Shown piece by piece: positions 46,065 to 55,500 of a stretch of 64,000 nt of DNA. Origin of the DNA: Deltaproteobacteria bacterium (GTDB lineage Bacteria; Myxococcota_A; UBA9042); the NCBI GenBank assembly GCA_020632665.1, contig JACKFC010000026.1, forward strand, positions 1 to 64,000, given 5' to 3'. A program made the translations under genes and the position numbers. Under the pieces are notes generated by a model. That model did not search any database and was not told the origin of the DNA. It worked only from the letters and a program-made list of their open reading frames with translations. Position 1 is the first letter of the stretch. Each line of letters starts with the position of its first letter.

Positions 46065-49000
46065 TCAAGAATCAGCATCGTGAGCGCGGAGGTAGGCGAC
46101 CAGGGCGTCGAGCTGCTGCTCACCTTGCGATCGGGCAGCACCATCGTGGTGGCGGTCTTTCAGCGCCTCAGCCCTCGCGCTGCCGTCGTGCAGGTAGGGC
46201 GTGGTGGTGAACATACGCGCAGCGAGGGTGTATTATACTTCGCGGGCACGGCGATGGTGGCAGCTGCGACCTTTTTCCTCGGACCCTGCGGTGCCACGCC
46301 GCATCGCGCCATCGGTGAACAGCCGGTGACGCGGCAGCGGTAATCGGTCCCGTCTCGAAGAGCGCCGCCTTACCCTGCAGCTGCTCGGCGGGTCAGACCA
46401 CCCAAAGTGAGGTTCTGCCTGGCGGCGGCACCTGCGCCCTGCAGCAGGAAGTCGGCGAGCCCTGCGCTCGCCCGGCAGCAGGGCCGGAGCCGCGCCCATG
46501 CGCGCGGTGGTGTTGCTGACGTTGTCGGTCGCTTAACGGAAAGCGAGCCAGTTGAAGGCGCGGGTATCGTGCAGCGGCCGGCGAGCGTGGGGGTTCGCGT
46601 AATTCAAGTGGCGAAACCGTATTGGCCCGGTCTCCATGCCCTCGCGCGGTGGCGCAGGCGCGGCTGCGCCTGAGGCGCGGGTTGCGGGCGGCGGAAGACT
46701 CACGACCCAGCAAAGGAGGGCGGGCGGACGGTGCCATAGGCGGCCTGGCGGTGCTGCCCAACATCAGCAGCTCGGCCTCGGCAGGGCGCCCGGGTTCTGC
46801 GGGTTGGCGTTCTGCGGCGCCAGCGCGAGCAGCGGGTGAGTCGACCTGATGCACCGAGAAGTCGGCGGCGCAGCGGACGTACGCGACGCCTCGGCGCGAT
46901 CACGATGCTGCTCGGCGCGGCGCTTACGCGAGCTCGGCCAGCGGCCAGCGCATCGGATCCGGTGCGGCGGTATTCACCATCAGCACGTTGTTGCTGCCGC
47001 GGCCCGCGCGCGATCAGCGCCAGGCTGCGTCGGCGATGCGCGATATCACCTGGCTGGTCGAAGCGGGCGAGGAAGCTGCGACTGCCTTCCGGATCGAGCG
47101 TCGTAGCCGTCGCCGCTGATCAGCGTAAAGCGGAGCTGGCCGAAGCGCCGATGCTCGCCGGCTGCTGACGCTGCTGATGCTGACCTCGTAAGGGGCTGGC
47201 GCGCCGACGGTAAAGGCTTGCCCGGCGGCGTGCGGGATGATCTTGCAGGTGCTGCTGTAGGCTGCCGGTGTAGACCTTCTTCGGCGGCTGCGGATGTCGA
47301 CCGGCTTGATCCCGGTGCGCCGAGCACGTCAGTCGGCCGAGCCCGGCAGGACCAGCGCAGGCGCGCGACCAAGGCCTCGCTTCCGCCCGGGTGCTTCGGG
47401 CGATCGAGAGCGCGCGGTTCGGCACGCGGGCCTCGATGGTCAGCTTGTCGCGGCAGACCGGCACCGGGTTCACCGTGCGCAGGGTGGTCGGGCCGAAGTT
47501 CGCGGTGAAGGGCGGCTGCCCGATGCCGAGCTTGGCCTGCTCGAGCTTGGCGTCGAGATCCGGCATCGGCATCGTGAAGACCTCGCCACCACCGGCGGTC
47601 ACGACCAAGCCACCATCCTTGCGCACCAGCAGCGCGCGCGGCCGCGAGATTCCGGCCAGCTTGGCCACCACGAGCCCGCTCACCACCTCGAGGCCGAGCA
47701 CGGCGTCTTCGCCGACCAGCGCGACGAAGAGGACCTTGCCGTCCGGTCGCATCGCCAGACCCGCCGGCTCGAAGCCGACGGCGAGGAAGGTCGGCGCGCC
47801 CGAGGACCAGCTGCCCCAGGCGAGCTTCGCCAGCTTCGCCTCGTGGCGGACCGAGACCCAGACCGTGCCGTCCGGGCCGACCACCACGCTATCGGGCCGC
47901 TTGCCGACCGGGACCGTCGCCTCGACCGCCAGCGTTGCGGCGTCCATGACCACGAGCGCGCCGTTGTCGGTGTCGACGACGAAGAGCTTGCCGGCGTGCA
48001 GCGCCATCGTGCGGCTCTGGGTCCACGGCATCGGCGCCTTCGCCAGCAGCGCGCGCGGCGCGTGCGGCAGCTGGGTCGGCGTGCCGGCGACGACCGTGTC
48101 GAAGACCGCAGAGGTCACCGCCACCGCGCCACAATCGGCAGGGCAGCTGCTCGCCTCGTCGCCGTCGCAGAGGCCGTCGCCACAAGCGAAGACTTCGCCG
48201 ACGCAGCCGCCCTGCTTGCAGCTCTGGCCGCCGGTGCAGGCCGCCTTCGGGTCGAAGCCGAGGCCGTCGGCGTGGCAGCTGGCCGGCTGGTCGCCGTTGC
48301 AGAAGCTCTCGCCCGGGACGCACGCGAGCGCGACGCAGCCATCGCCGGCGCAGGTCTGGCCGGCGCCGCAGGACGCCGCCTGCCACGCCTTGCCGTCGTC
48401 GGCGCATGTGCCGAGTTGGCCGCCGAGGCAGGTCTGCACGCCGGGCACGCAGGTCAGCGCGACGCACGCGCCGGATTCGCAGACCTTGCCCTCGCTCGCA
48501 CAATCGCGAACGGTCGACTTCAGCAGGCCTTTGGCGTCGCAGCTGGTCAGCACGCTGCCCTCGCAGGCCGTCAAGCCCGGGGTGCAGTGCTGCTCGAGGC
48601 AAGCGGCGACGCTGTCGTCGCCCAGGCCGCAGATCGTACCCGTCGCGCAGGGCGTGACGTCGAAGCCCGAGCCGTCGGCGCGGCAGACCGCGAGGCCGGC
48701 GCCGGTGCAGCTGGCGGTGCCGGCGACGCAGGTCTTCGGCAGGCAGACGCCGGCGTGGCAATCCTCGTTGGCGCCGCAAGCGACCGCTTGCAGGAACGAC
48801 GTGCCGCGGGCGCTGCACTTCGCCACGCCACCGACCTGGCAGCTCGACGCGCCCGGGTCGCAGATGCGATCGCGGCAGGCGCCGTCCTCGCAGACGCGGT
48901 CGCCGCAGGGCTCGCCGCGCCAGAGGTTGTTCTCACAGACCTCGACCGTGCCGAGGCCGGCGCAGCGCGACGCGCCGTCGGTGCAGACGACTGCTCCGCC

Positions 49001-49150
49001 GGAGAATTGCGTCGCGGCGCCACCGCCGCTGCCAGCGTCGTTGCCGCAGCCCGGAACGGTCAGCAGCGCCGCGCAGAAGGTGAGCATCCGGAGCGGGCGG
49101 CTGCAGAGCAGTCGCGCCATTTGGGCAGGACGGGGGGCGTTTCGTCGCAT
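46065..49150 (-). pseudogene. Cysteine-rich, YVTN-propeller and MauG-like cytochrome peroxidase protein, 3' part frameshifted
   Basis: ATG at 49150 (GAGG upstream), lipobox TVPGCG. The intact part (49150 to about 47350) has cysteine modules (CAGLGTVEVCENNLW and repeats) and a YVTN-type propeller (FVVDTDNGALVVMDAATLAV, KRPDSVVVGPDGTVWVSVRH). Below 47.35 kb the reading frame breaks, but MauG/cytochrome-peroxidase pieces follow in order: TDNVSNTTARMGA, NLTLGGLT, LFTDGAM, YNTPSLR, TPYLHDGSAR, LDALVAYLRAHDADS and a stop at 46065. No clean CxxCH can be read. Predicted surface redox protein of about 1020 residues. Confidence 0.65.
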
Positions 49151-49282
49151 GGCGTACCTCGATGTCGAGGCGTGAGGGTCCGACGAATTTCCAGCAATTG
49201 CAAGTGAAATTCGGCTTCGTCCGGAAGGGGGATCATCCCGATTCTGCGCAGTTCGGAGAGGGACTGCTGCCCGTGCCACCGC

Positions 49283-49831
49283 TCAGAAGCGCGATCCGGG
49301 CGTCTGCAGGAAGGCCAGTTCCTCTTCGCTGCTCTGCCGGCCCAACGCGGCGTTGCGATGCGGATAGCGGCCGAAGCGATCGATGATGGCCTTGTGCTTG
49401 AGCTCGTAGTCGAAGGTCATCCCCATGCCGGCGAAGATCTTCACCGCCTCCTCGTGGATGCGCCGCGACTCCGAGTGCATGAAGGGCATGTAGAGGAAGG
49501 GGCGCTCGCGATCGTCGAGCGCGACGTCTTGGCCGCGGGCGATGGCCTCCTGCGCGAGGCAGAGCGCGAGCGGGTCGGCGGCGAAGGCGCGCGGATCGTC
49601 GCGGAACATATTGCGCGAGAATTGGTCGAGCACGATGACTTCGGCCAGCGCGCCGCGCGGCGTTTTCCGCCACTGCCAGAGCTCGCCGGCGAGGGCGCTG
49701 CGGCGGGTCTCGGCGAAGCGCGACACGATCGCGGCGTCGAAGGCGGCGTCCTTGGCGAACCATTGCGGCGGGCCGTTCTCGACGAACCAGAAGTCGAGGA
49801 CGGTCTGCGGGTTCGGCGTTGGGTCGTTCAT
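49283..49831 (-). CDS. DUF924 family protein
   Basis: 182 residues; ATG at 49831 with GGAGA. Conserved stretches of DUF924: VLDFWF, the WFAKDAAFDAAI segment, VIVLDQFSRNMFRD, FLYMPFMHSES and FGRYPHRNAALGR. The family is alpha-helical, TPR-like, cytoplasmic, of unknown function. It stands alone between two lipoprotein genes on the same strand. Confidence 0.85.
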   Translation of the reverse strand: MNDPTPNPQTVLDFWFVENGPPQWFAKDAAFDAAIVSRFAETRRSALAGELWQWRKTPRGALAEVIVLDQFSRNMFRDDPRAFAADPLALCLAQEAIARGQDVALDDRERPFLYMPFMHSESRRIHEEAVKIFAGMGMTFDYELKHKAIIDRFGRYPHRNAALGRQSSEEELAFLQTPGSRF

Positions 49832-49866
49832 GGCGTCTCCTGTGGTTGATGAGTTCGGCTGGTCGT

Positions 49867-52566
49867 TCAGGGGCCGGCGCCGACGCTGGTCATCCAGCCC
49901 GCGGCCTTGCCGAAGCCGTGTGCGACGGCCTGACAGGGTTTGCTGCAGACCAGGCGGTGCGTGCCCGCGCTGAGCTTGCTCCGCCACGCGGCGAAGCCGG
50001 TGCCGGCGATCGGCTGCTCGCCGCTCAGGGGCGTTCCGTCCAGCATCAGGATGGTGCCGCTGGGCGCCGCGATCGCGAGATGCGCCTCCCCCAGGCCGCT
50101 CGGCGCGGCGAAGGCGTGGGTCTCGCTCCAGCGCGAGACAGGGGGCAGCGCCGCCATCGCGGGATCGCCCGTGGCCCCGGCGAAGAGGCCCGTCGCGCCG
50201 CCGCCCGCCAGGAGCTGCACCACCGCCACGGGGCCGTCGGCGACCAGGACGGCGTCGCCCTGCAGCAGCAGATCGACCGGCTCGCCCGCCAGCAAGATCC
50301 GCGGCTTGCCCAGGTCCGGCGCGGCGAAGAGCAGGGTGCCGCTCTGCGCGGCGACGACGCGGACCACGTCCGGCGCGTCACCGCGGGCGGCGCTGCGCGC
50401 GACGACGTGGACCGTGCCCCATTTCGCGACCGGCGCGAGCGCGGTGAACATCGGGTCGCCGCAGCAGGGGGCGCCGCAATCCGCGTCGAAGAAGCAGAGC
50501 GCGCCGTCGCCCAGGCAGGCCCCGGCGCTTCCCGGCCCGGCCCCGGTCGGCAGCACACAACGGCCTTGCTGCGGCACGCGGGCGCTGCGGTGGCCACTCA
50601 GCACGACGACGGCCGCGCCCGCCTGCACCACGCTCCCGGTGAGGTCTTCGCCCGGCTCGGCGAGCAGCAGCAGCACGCCCCCGGCCGGCAGCGTCGTTTG
50701 CCAGCTCGCGCCCTTCGCCAACGCCGGCACGGCGAGCCCCGGCGCGTCCTTCGGGCTGGCCTGCACCGCCCCGCGGAGCGTGAGCTGGACCGCGCCGCCA
50801 CCGCCGCGGTCGACCACGGCGAGCCACGCCTGCGCGCCCGATCCTTCCGAGGGCCAGCCGACGACGCGGTAGGTGCCCGGCTCGCCCTGCGCCGGCACGA
50901 CGCTGGCGGCTGCGGCGCTCTGGTCGTTGCTGCCGAAGGCGGCGAGCAGGGTGGCGGCGGTGTCGAGGCTCAGCGCGACCGCCTGCGGTTGGCCGCTGCC
51001 CGTCGGTGAGGCCGAGGCCGGCTTGTTCCAGCTCGCGAGCGAGGCGCTGAGCGTCGCGCCGACCGCGGCGGTGCCGCTCGGCGGCGTCGCGCCGAGCCCG
51101 CCGACCTGCACGCTCTGCACGGCGAGGGTGGCGACCCGCGGCGTCAGGTGCAGCGTCAACGGCTGCGCGGTCGTGACCGGCGCCGGATCGCTGCTGCTGA
51201 CGGCGGGGCGCGGCGGATCGAAGAGCGCGAAGCTGCACCCGACCATGCCGGCTCCCCCGGCGCAGGCTTGGACGCACGCGGCGCCGGCGCAGAGCTGGCC
51301 GGCGTCGGCGCAGAGCTGCGACGGCGCAAAGCCGCTGGCGTCGGCCTTGCATGCGAGGACGGCGTCGCCTTCGCAGCGCAGCTGGCCGGGCTTGCAGGTC
51401 TTGCAGGCGGCGGCGTCGCAGATCTGCCCCGGCTGGCAGGCCTGCGCGATGGCGGCCTGCTTGCCGGTGGCGTCGCAGAGGGTCACGGCCGCGCCGCTGC
51501 TCAGCCCCGGCATCGGCGGCGCGCAGGAGGTCGAGCCGATCGCGCAGCTGCAGGCGCCGTCCTGGCAGCCGAGGTTCTTGCTGGCGCAATCGGCGAGGAC
51601 GCCGTAGCCCTCGCCCTTGCCGTCGCAGACCAGCACGCGGCTGCCGAGGCAGCGGGTCGAGCCGGGTTTGCAGGCTTTGCAGGCGCCGTCGTCGCAGATG
51701 CCGCCGTCGCCGCAGATCGCTTCGGGTTGCCAGCTCTGGCCGTCGGCGGCGCAGCGCTCGACGTGGGTCGTCGCGTCCGGTGCGCAGCGCAGGGTGCCCG
51801 GTTCGCAGGCGCGGCACGCGCCCTCGCCGGCGCAGAGGGCCTTTTCGCTCGGGCAGGGGTCGGCCTGCCACGCGCCGCCGTGCTCGGCGCAGCGTTGCCG
51901 GCCGTTGGCGTCGCAGCGCAGCGCTCCCGGCGTGCAGATCTGGCACCAGCCGGCCTTGCAGGCGACGCCGGCGGCGCAGGCCGTCAGCGACTCGACCTCG
52001 TCGCCCTTCGCGTCGCAGACGGCGGCCGCCACGCTGGCGCCTTCCTCGACGCAGAAGCGCTGCCCGGCGAGGCAGACCTTGCAGCCGCCGGCGACGCAGG
52101 TCGGCTTGGTCGCAGGGCAGGGCGTCGCGCGGTAGCGGCCACGGTCGTCGCAGGTCTCTCGGCCCAGCGCGCCACACCGCGATTGGTCAGCGCTGCACGG
52201 CACGCATGCGCCGAGCACGCAGGCCGGCGCCGCGGCCGGGCAGGGGTCGAGCTGCCAGGTCTGGGCCGCGTCGCAGCGCTCGCGGGCGCCGTCCTTGCAG
52301 CGCAGCGCGCCTTCGGTGCAGGGGCCATCGCTCGGACCGCCGTCGCTGCCCGCCGCATCGGAGGCCGCCGCGTCGCCCGCGGCGGCCGCGTCCTCCGCGA
52401 CGACGGCGTCGGCCCCGAGGAAGCCGTTGGCGCCGGCCTGGACGCGGACGACCTCCTTCTCGCAGCCGGCCGCTGCCAGCAGTGTCGCCAGCAGCAGTGT
52501 CGCCAGCAGCGGTGTCGCCAGCAGCAGCGTCGGCCCCAGCGCGGTCGGTCCCGAGCAGGCGGGCAT
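49867..52566 (-). CDS. Cysteine-rich lipoprotein with IgGFc-binding-type domain
   Basis: 899 residues. ATG at 52566 overlaps the esterase stop (TGATG). The signal peptide is built from Leu-Leu-Leu-Ala-Thr repeats (near-identical 15-bp units) and ends in AAAGCEKE. Residues about 70-480 form cysteine modules (CEPGTLRC, CKPGQLRCEGDAVL). The C-terminal 400 residues follow the IgGFc-binding domain: VVVLSGHRS, DCGAPCCGDPMF, WGTVHVVARS, VVRVVAAQSGT. That domain is common in myxobacterial and bacteroidete surface proteins; its ligand in bacteria is unknown. Confidence 0.75.
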   Translation of the reverse strand: MPACSGPTALGPTLLLATPLLATLLLATLLAAAGCEKEVVRVQAGANGFLGADAVVAEDAAAAGDAAASDAAGSDGGPSDGPCTEGALRCKDGARERCDAAQTWQLDPCPAAAPACVLGACVPCSADQSRCGALGRETCDDRGRYRATPCPATKPTCVAGGCKVCLAGQRFCVEEGASVAAAVCDAKGDEVESLTACAAGVACKAGWCQICTPGALRCDANGRQRCAEHGGAWQADPCPSEKALCAGEGACRACEPGTLRCAPDATTHVERCAADGQSWQPEAICGDGGICDDGACKACKPGSTRCLGSRVLVCDGKGEGYGVLADCASKNLGCQDGACSCAIGSTSCAPPMPGLSSGAAVTLCDATGKQAAIAQACQPGQICDAAACKTCKPGQLRCEGDAVLACKADASGFAPSQLCADAGQLCAGAACVQACAGGAGMVGCSFALFDPPRPAVSSSDPAPVTTAQPLTLHLTPRVATLAVQSVQVGGLGATPPSGTAAVGATLSASLASWNKPASASPTGSGQPQAVALSLDTAATLLAAFGSNDQSAAAASVVPAQGEPGTYRVVGWPSEGSGAQAWLAVVDRGGGGAVQLTLRGAVQASPKDAPGLAVPALAKGASWQTTLPAGGVLLLLAEPGEDLTGSVVQAGAAVVVLSGHRSARVPQQGRCVLPTGAGPGSAGACLGDGALCFFDADCGAPCCGDPMFTALAPVAKWGTVHVVARSAARGDAPDVVRVVAAQSGTLLFAAPDLGKPRILLAGEPVDLLLQGDAVLVADGPVAVVQLLAGGGATGLFAGATGDPAMAALPPVSRWSETHAFAAPSGLGEAHLAIAAPSGTILMLDGTPLSGEQPIAGTGFAAWRSKLSAGTHRLVCSKPCQAVAHGFGKAAGWMTSVGAGP

Positions 52567-53222
52567 CAGGTCTCCAGCTCCGTCGCCAGGGCCGCGATGG
52601 TCGCGTCGTCGAGGCGGTGGCCGCCGGCGAAGGTCCGGAGCCGCACCGTCACGCCTGCGGCCTGCAGCGCGGCGCGCATCGCGTCGCGGCGCTCGGCGGT
52701 GGCGAAGCTGTCGCGCTCGCCGATGGCGAGGTGGATGGCGCCGTCCTTGCTGCGGCTCGCCAGCAGGCGCGGATCGACGTCGCGCGGGATGCCGCCGCCC
52801 CAGATCACCACCGCGTCCCACAGCCGCTCACGCGCCACGGCCCAGCGTGCGGCGATGATGCTGCCCTGCGAGAAGCCGAGCAGCACGCGGGCGCCGTCGC
52901 CGGCCTCCCGATCCAGCCGCTCGGCGCAGGCGTCGAGCCAGGCGTAGGCGTCGGGCAGATCGATCGGGCGGTCGGGGATCGTGGTCCAGCACGCCCCGGC
53001 GGTGTCCTTCTCGAAGTCGAGGATGGTACGCGAGAGGCCCTCCGGAGCGAGGACCCGCCGGCCGGCCTGCCCCTCGATGCGGGTCCACGGCGCGATGAAG
53101 TCGGCGGCGCGCTGGTGGATGCCGTGCAGCACCATCCAGCCGTTCGGCGCTCCGACCGGGCCGGTATGGGCGAGGACGGCCGTGCGCCGGACCTCGACGT
53201 GGTCGACGGCGACTGCCTCCAT
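52566..53222 (-). CDS. Phospholipase/carboxylesterase-type alpha/beta hydrolase
   Basis: 218 residues; ATG at 53222 after AGGAGG. Nucleophile elbow LGFSQGS (S118), oxyanion segment VLHGIHQ, and a likely catalytic histidine in FAGGHRLDD. This is the short esterase type without a lid or signal peptide, so cytoplasmic. It lies between dihydropyrimidinase and a lipoprotein with near-zero spacing, in the operon headed by the TetR gene. Substrate unknown. Confidence 0.8.
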   Translation of the reverse strand: MEAVAVDHVEVRRTAVLAHTGPVGAPNGWMVLHGIHQRAADFIAPWTRIEGQAGRRVLAPEGLSRTILDFEKDTAGACWTTIPDRPIDLPDAYAWLDACAERLDREAGDGARVLLGFSQGSIIAARWAVARERLWDAVVIWGGGIPRDVDPRLLASRSKDGAIHLAIGERDSFATAERRDAMRAALQAAGVTVRLRTFAGGHRLDDATIAALATELET

Positions 53223-53231
53223 CGCGGCCTC

Positions 53232-54674
53232 CTAGCGCTGGACCGCGGTCGGCTCGGCGACCTCGTTGCGACGCAGCTGGGCGTCCCAATAGGCCGGGAA
53301 GCAGGGGCGGTCGACGTAGCGGCCGTAGCCCTGCTCGGCGTCGAGCTGGCCGCGGTTCCAGACCAACTTGCCACGCATGAAGGTCATCGCCGGCACGCCG
53401 GTCACGGTCATGCCCTCGTAGATGTTGAAGTCGATGCGCTGGTGGTGGGTCTTGGCCGAGATGGTGCGGCTGCCCTCTGGATCCCAGACCACGACGTCGG
53501 CGTCGGCGCCCTTCGTGATGGTTCCCTTTTTCGGGTACATATTGAAGATCTGGGCGGCGTTGGTCGAGGTCGCGGCGACGAATTGGCTGCGCGTCAGCCG
53601 GCCGGTGCGGACGCCGTGGTGCCAGAGCACCGACATGCGGTCCTCGACGCCCGAGGTGCCGTTCGGGATCTTGCGGAAGTCGTCCTGGCCCATGCGCTTC
53701 TGCTCGACGCAGAAGCAGCAGTGGTCGGTCGCCGTGGTCTGCAACATGCCCGACTGCAGGCCGCGCCAGAGCGCGTGCTGGTGGTTGCGCGGGCGGAAGG
53801 GCGGGCTCATCACGTAGCCGGCGGCCTTGTCCCAATCCTCGTTGCGGTAGACCGAGTCGTCGAAGACCAGGTGCTGCGCCAGGACCTCTCCGAAGGCGAT
53901 CTGGCCTTCGAGCCGCGCGCGGGTCAGCGCCTCGAGGGCGTCGATGCAGCTGGTGTGCACCAGGTAGAGCGGCGTGCCGAGCACCTCGGCGATGCGCAGC
54001 GCGCGGTTGGCGGCCTCGCCCTCGACCTCGGGCGGACGGCTCAGCGGATGGCCCTCGGGGCCGTGGATGCCCTTGTCGAAGATCGCCTGCTGCAGCCGGT
54101 AGACCAGCTCGCCGTTCTCGGCGTGGACGGTGCTCAACGCACCGAGCTCGCGGGCGCGCAGGAACGAGTTCACCAGGACCTCGTCGTCGCACATGATGGC
54201 GTTCTTGTAGGCCATGAAGTGCTTGAACGAGTTGACGCCGCGCTCCTTCGCGAGCACGCCCATCTCGCGGTGCACCGACTCGTCCCACCACGTCACGGCG
54301 ACGTGGAAGCTGTAGTCGCCAGCCGACTTCTCGGCCCAGCCGCGCCAGGTGTCGTACGCCTCGAGCAGCGATTGGCCCGGGTTCGGGATCGCGAAGTCGA
54401 TGATGGTCGTGGTGCCGCCCGCCATCGCCGCCGCGGTGCCGGTGTAGAAATCCTCCGACGCGGTCGTCCCCATGAAGGGCAGCTGCATATGCGTGTGCGG
54501 ATCGATGCCGCCGGGCAGGACGTAGGCCCCCGACGCGTCGACGATGGTCGCGCCGGCCGGCGCCGCCAGGTCCTCACCGACCGCGGCGATGGTCTCGCCG
54601 GTGATCAGCACGTCGGCCTTCCATTCGCGGTCTGCGGTCACCACGGTGCCGCCCTTGATCAGCGTCGTCGCCAT
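53232..54674 (-). CDS. hydA: Dihydropyrimidinase / hydantoinase
   Basis: 480 residues; ATG at 54674 with AGGAGG eight bases upstream. Amidohydrolase fold: DPHTHMQLPF (metal ligands H60, H62), the carboxylated lysine in NSFKHFMAYK (K151), VHAEN (H184), LVHTS, and TATDHC near the active-site aspartate. Length and the ARADVVVWDP-like C-terminal strand pattern fit dihydropyrimidinases, which open dihydrouracil to N-carbamoyl-beta-alanine. The next enzyme of the pathway is encoded at 61915. Preceded by a TetR gene on the same strand, 75 bases away. Confidence 0.88.
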   Translation of the reverse strand: MATTLIKGGTVVTADREWKADVLITGETIAAVGEDLAAPAGATIVDASGAYVLPGGIDPHTHMQLPFMGTTASEDFYTGTAAAMAGGTTTIIDFAIPNPGQSLLEAYDTWRGWAEKSAGDYSFHVAVTWWDESVHREMGVLAKERGVNSFKHFMAYKNAIMCDDEVLVNSFLRARELGALSTVHAENGELVYRLQQAIFDKGIHGPEGHPLSRPPEVEGEAANRALRIAEVLGTPLYLVHTSCIDALEALTRARLEGQIAFGEVLAQHLVFDDSVYRNEDWDKAAGYVMSPPFRPRNHQHALWRGLQSGMLQTTATDHCCFCVEQKRMGQDDFRKIPNGTSGVEDRMSVLWHHGVRTGRLTRSQFVAATSTNAAQIFNMYPKKGTITKGADADVVVWDPEGSRTISAKTHHQRIDFNIYEGMTVTGVPAMTFMRGKLVWNRGQLDAEQGYGRYVDRPCFPAYWDAQLRRNEVAEPTAVQR

Positions 54675-54748
54675 CGGTCGTTCCTCCTGCGGCGCGCGCT
54701 GCGCCGGGCTCGTTCGGGGCGTGAGCGTAGGAGCCTGCCGAGAAAAGC

Positions 54749-55381
54749 TCAACTCGGCTGCGTCGACGTCGCGGCCGCCATCGGAGCCTCCGCGATCGCC
54801 GCGTCGACGTAGGCACGGGCCTGGCCCAGTGCGTAGCCCACCGGTAGCGTCTCCGGGGCCGCGCTCGCCAAGAGGAATGCGCCCTGCATCAGCGCCACCA
54901 GCCCGGCGGCGATGGCGTTGGCGCCCTCGGTCCGGCGCACGCTCGCCGCGAGCCCCTCGCTGATGAGCGTCTCGGCGCGTCGCAGCTCAGCCGCCATCAC
55001 CCGCTGGTAGACCTGCCGAACCTCGGGTTGGCGCACCGCCTCGGCACCGACCATCACCCAGGCCGCCACGATCTCCGGCGCCGCGCCGGGCCCCATGCCG
55101 AGGCGCGCGCGGAGGTAGGCGGCCAGGCGCGCGTCCGGCCCCTCGGCCTCGGCGAGCAAGGCGGCCAGCCGCTGCTCGGAGACCTCGGCGATGGTGCCGA
55201 CCAGCGCGACGAGGATCTCCTGCTTGCTGCCGAAGTGATAATGCAGCAGCCCTGGCGTCAGCCCCGCCTCCTTGGCGATCGCCTGCACCGTCGCGCGCTC
55301 GTAGCCGCGGTGCGCCATCACCCGCAGCAACGCCTGCACAATCTCGGCCCGTCGCTCCTCCCGATTCTGCTTCCGCGCCAC
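54749..55381 (-). CDS. TetR-family transcriptional repressor
   Basis: 210 residues from the GTG at 55381, preceded by GGGAGG five bases upstream. The N-terminal helix-turn-helix reads VQAIAKEAGLTPGLLHYHFGSKQEIL, a standard TetR signature split by a short turn; the rest is a helical ligand-binding domain of the BetI-like type. Two palindromes with arms AAGTTGG/CCAACTT flank its start and that of the divergent gene, suggesting autoregulation. Being upstream of dihydropyrimidinase, it may sense a pyrimidine breakdown intermediate, in the manner of RutR, although the operator differs from RutR's. Confidence 0.88.
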   Translation of the reverse strand: MARKQNREERRAEIVQALLRVMAHRGYERATVQAIAKEAGLTPGLLHYHFGSKQEILVALVGTIAEVSEQRLAALLAEAEGPDARLAAYLRARLGMGPGAAPEIVAAWVMVGAEAVRQPEVRQVYQRVMAAELRRAETLISEGLAASVRRTEGANAIAAGLVALMQGAFLLASAAPETLPVGYALGQARAYVDAAIAEAPMAAATSTQPS

Positions 55382-55394
55382 GGCTGCCTCCCGC

Positions 55395-55416
55395 AAGTTG
55401 GTCGGATGGCCAACTT
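55395..55416. promoter_or_regulatory. TetR operator, site 1
   Basis: Palindrome AAGTTGG-N8-CCAACTT, 14 bases upstream of the TetR GTG start. Its arms are identical to those of site 2. Confidence 0.75.
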
Positions 55417-55455
55417 TGGTCTTGCGCCGCTCTCCAGGCAAGCCTAGAGTGCTGA

Positions 55456-55485
55456 TTGAAAGTTGGTTGTGTGACCAACTTAGAT
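55456..55485 (+). promoter_or_regulatory. Candidate promoter of the oxygenase-WD40 gene
   Basis: TTGAAA at 55456-55461, 18-base spacer, TTAGAT at 55480-55485. Operator site 2 fills the spacer, so a bound repressor would block RNA polymerase. Confidence 0.5.
55460..55481. promoter_or_regulatory. TetR operator, site 2
   Basis: Palindrome AAGTTGG-N8-CCAACTT, centred 65 bp from site 1 (about six helical turns) and ending 19 bases before the ATG at 55501. Confidence 0.75.
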
Positions 55486-55500
55486 AGGGCGGAGGCAGCG

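Noticed and set aside
42950..47350. Indel-dense patch as a horizontally acquired or decaying island
   Set aside because: Base composition and gene families match the surroundings, and genes crossing both edges are intact outside, so sequence error is the simpler reading.
51351..54812. Long plus-strand frame of over 1100 codons antisense to the dihydropyrimidinase region
   Set aside because: Arginine/alanine-rich shadow of three well-supported minus-strand genes.
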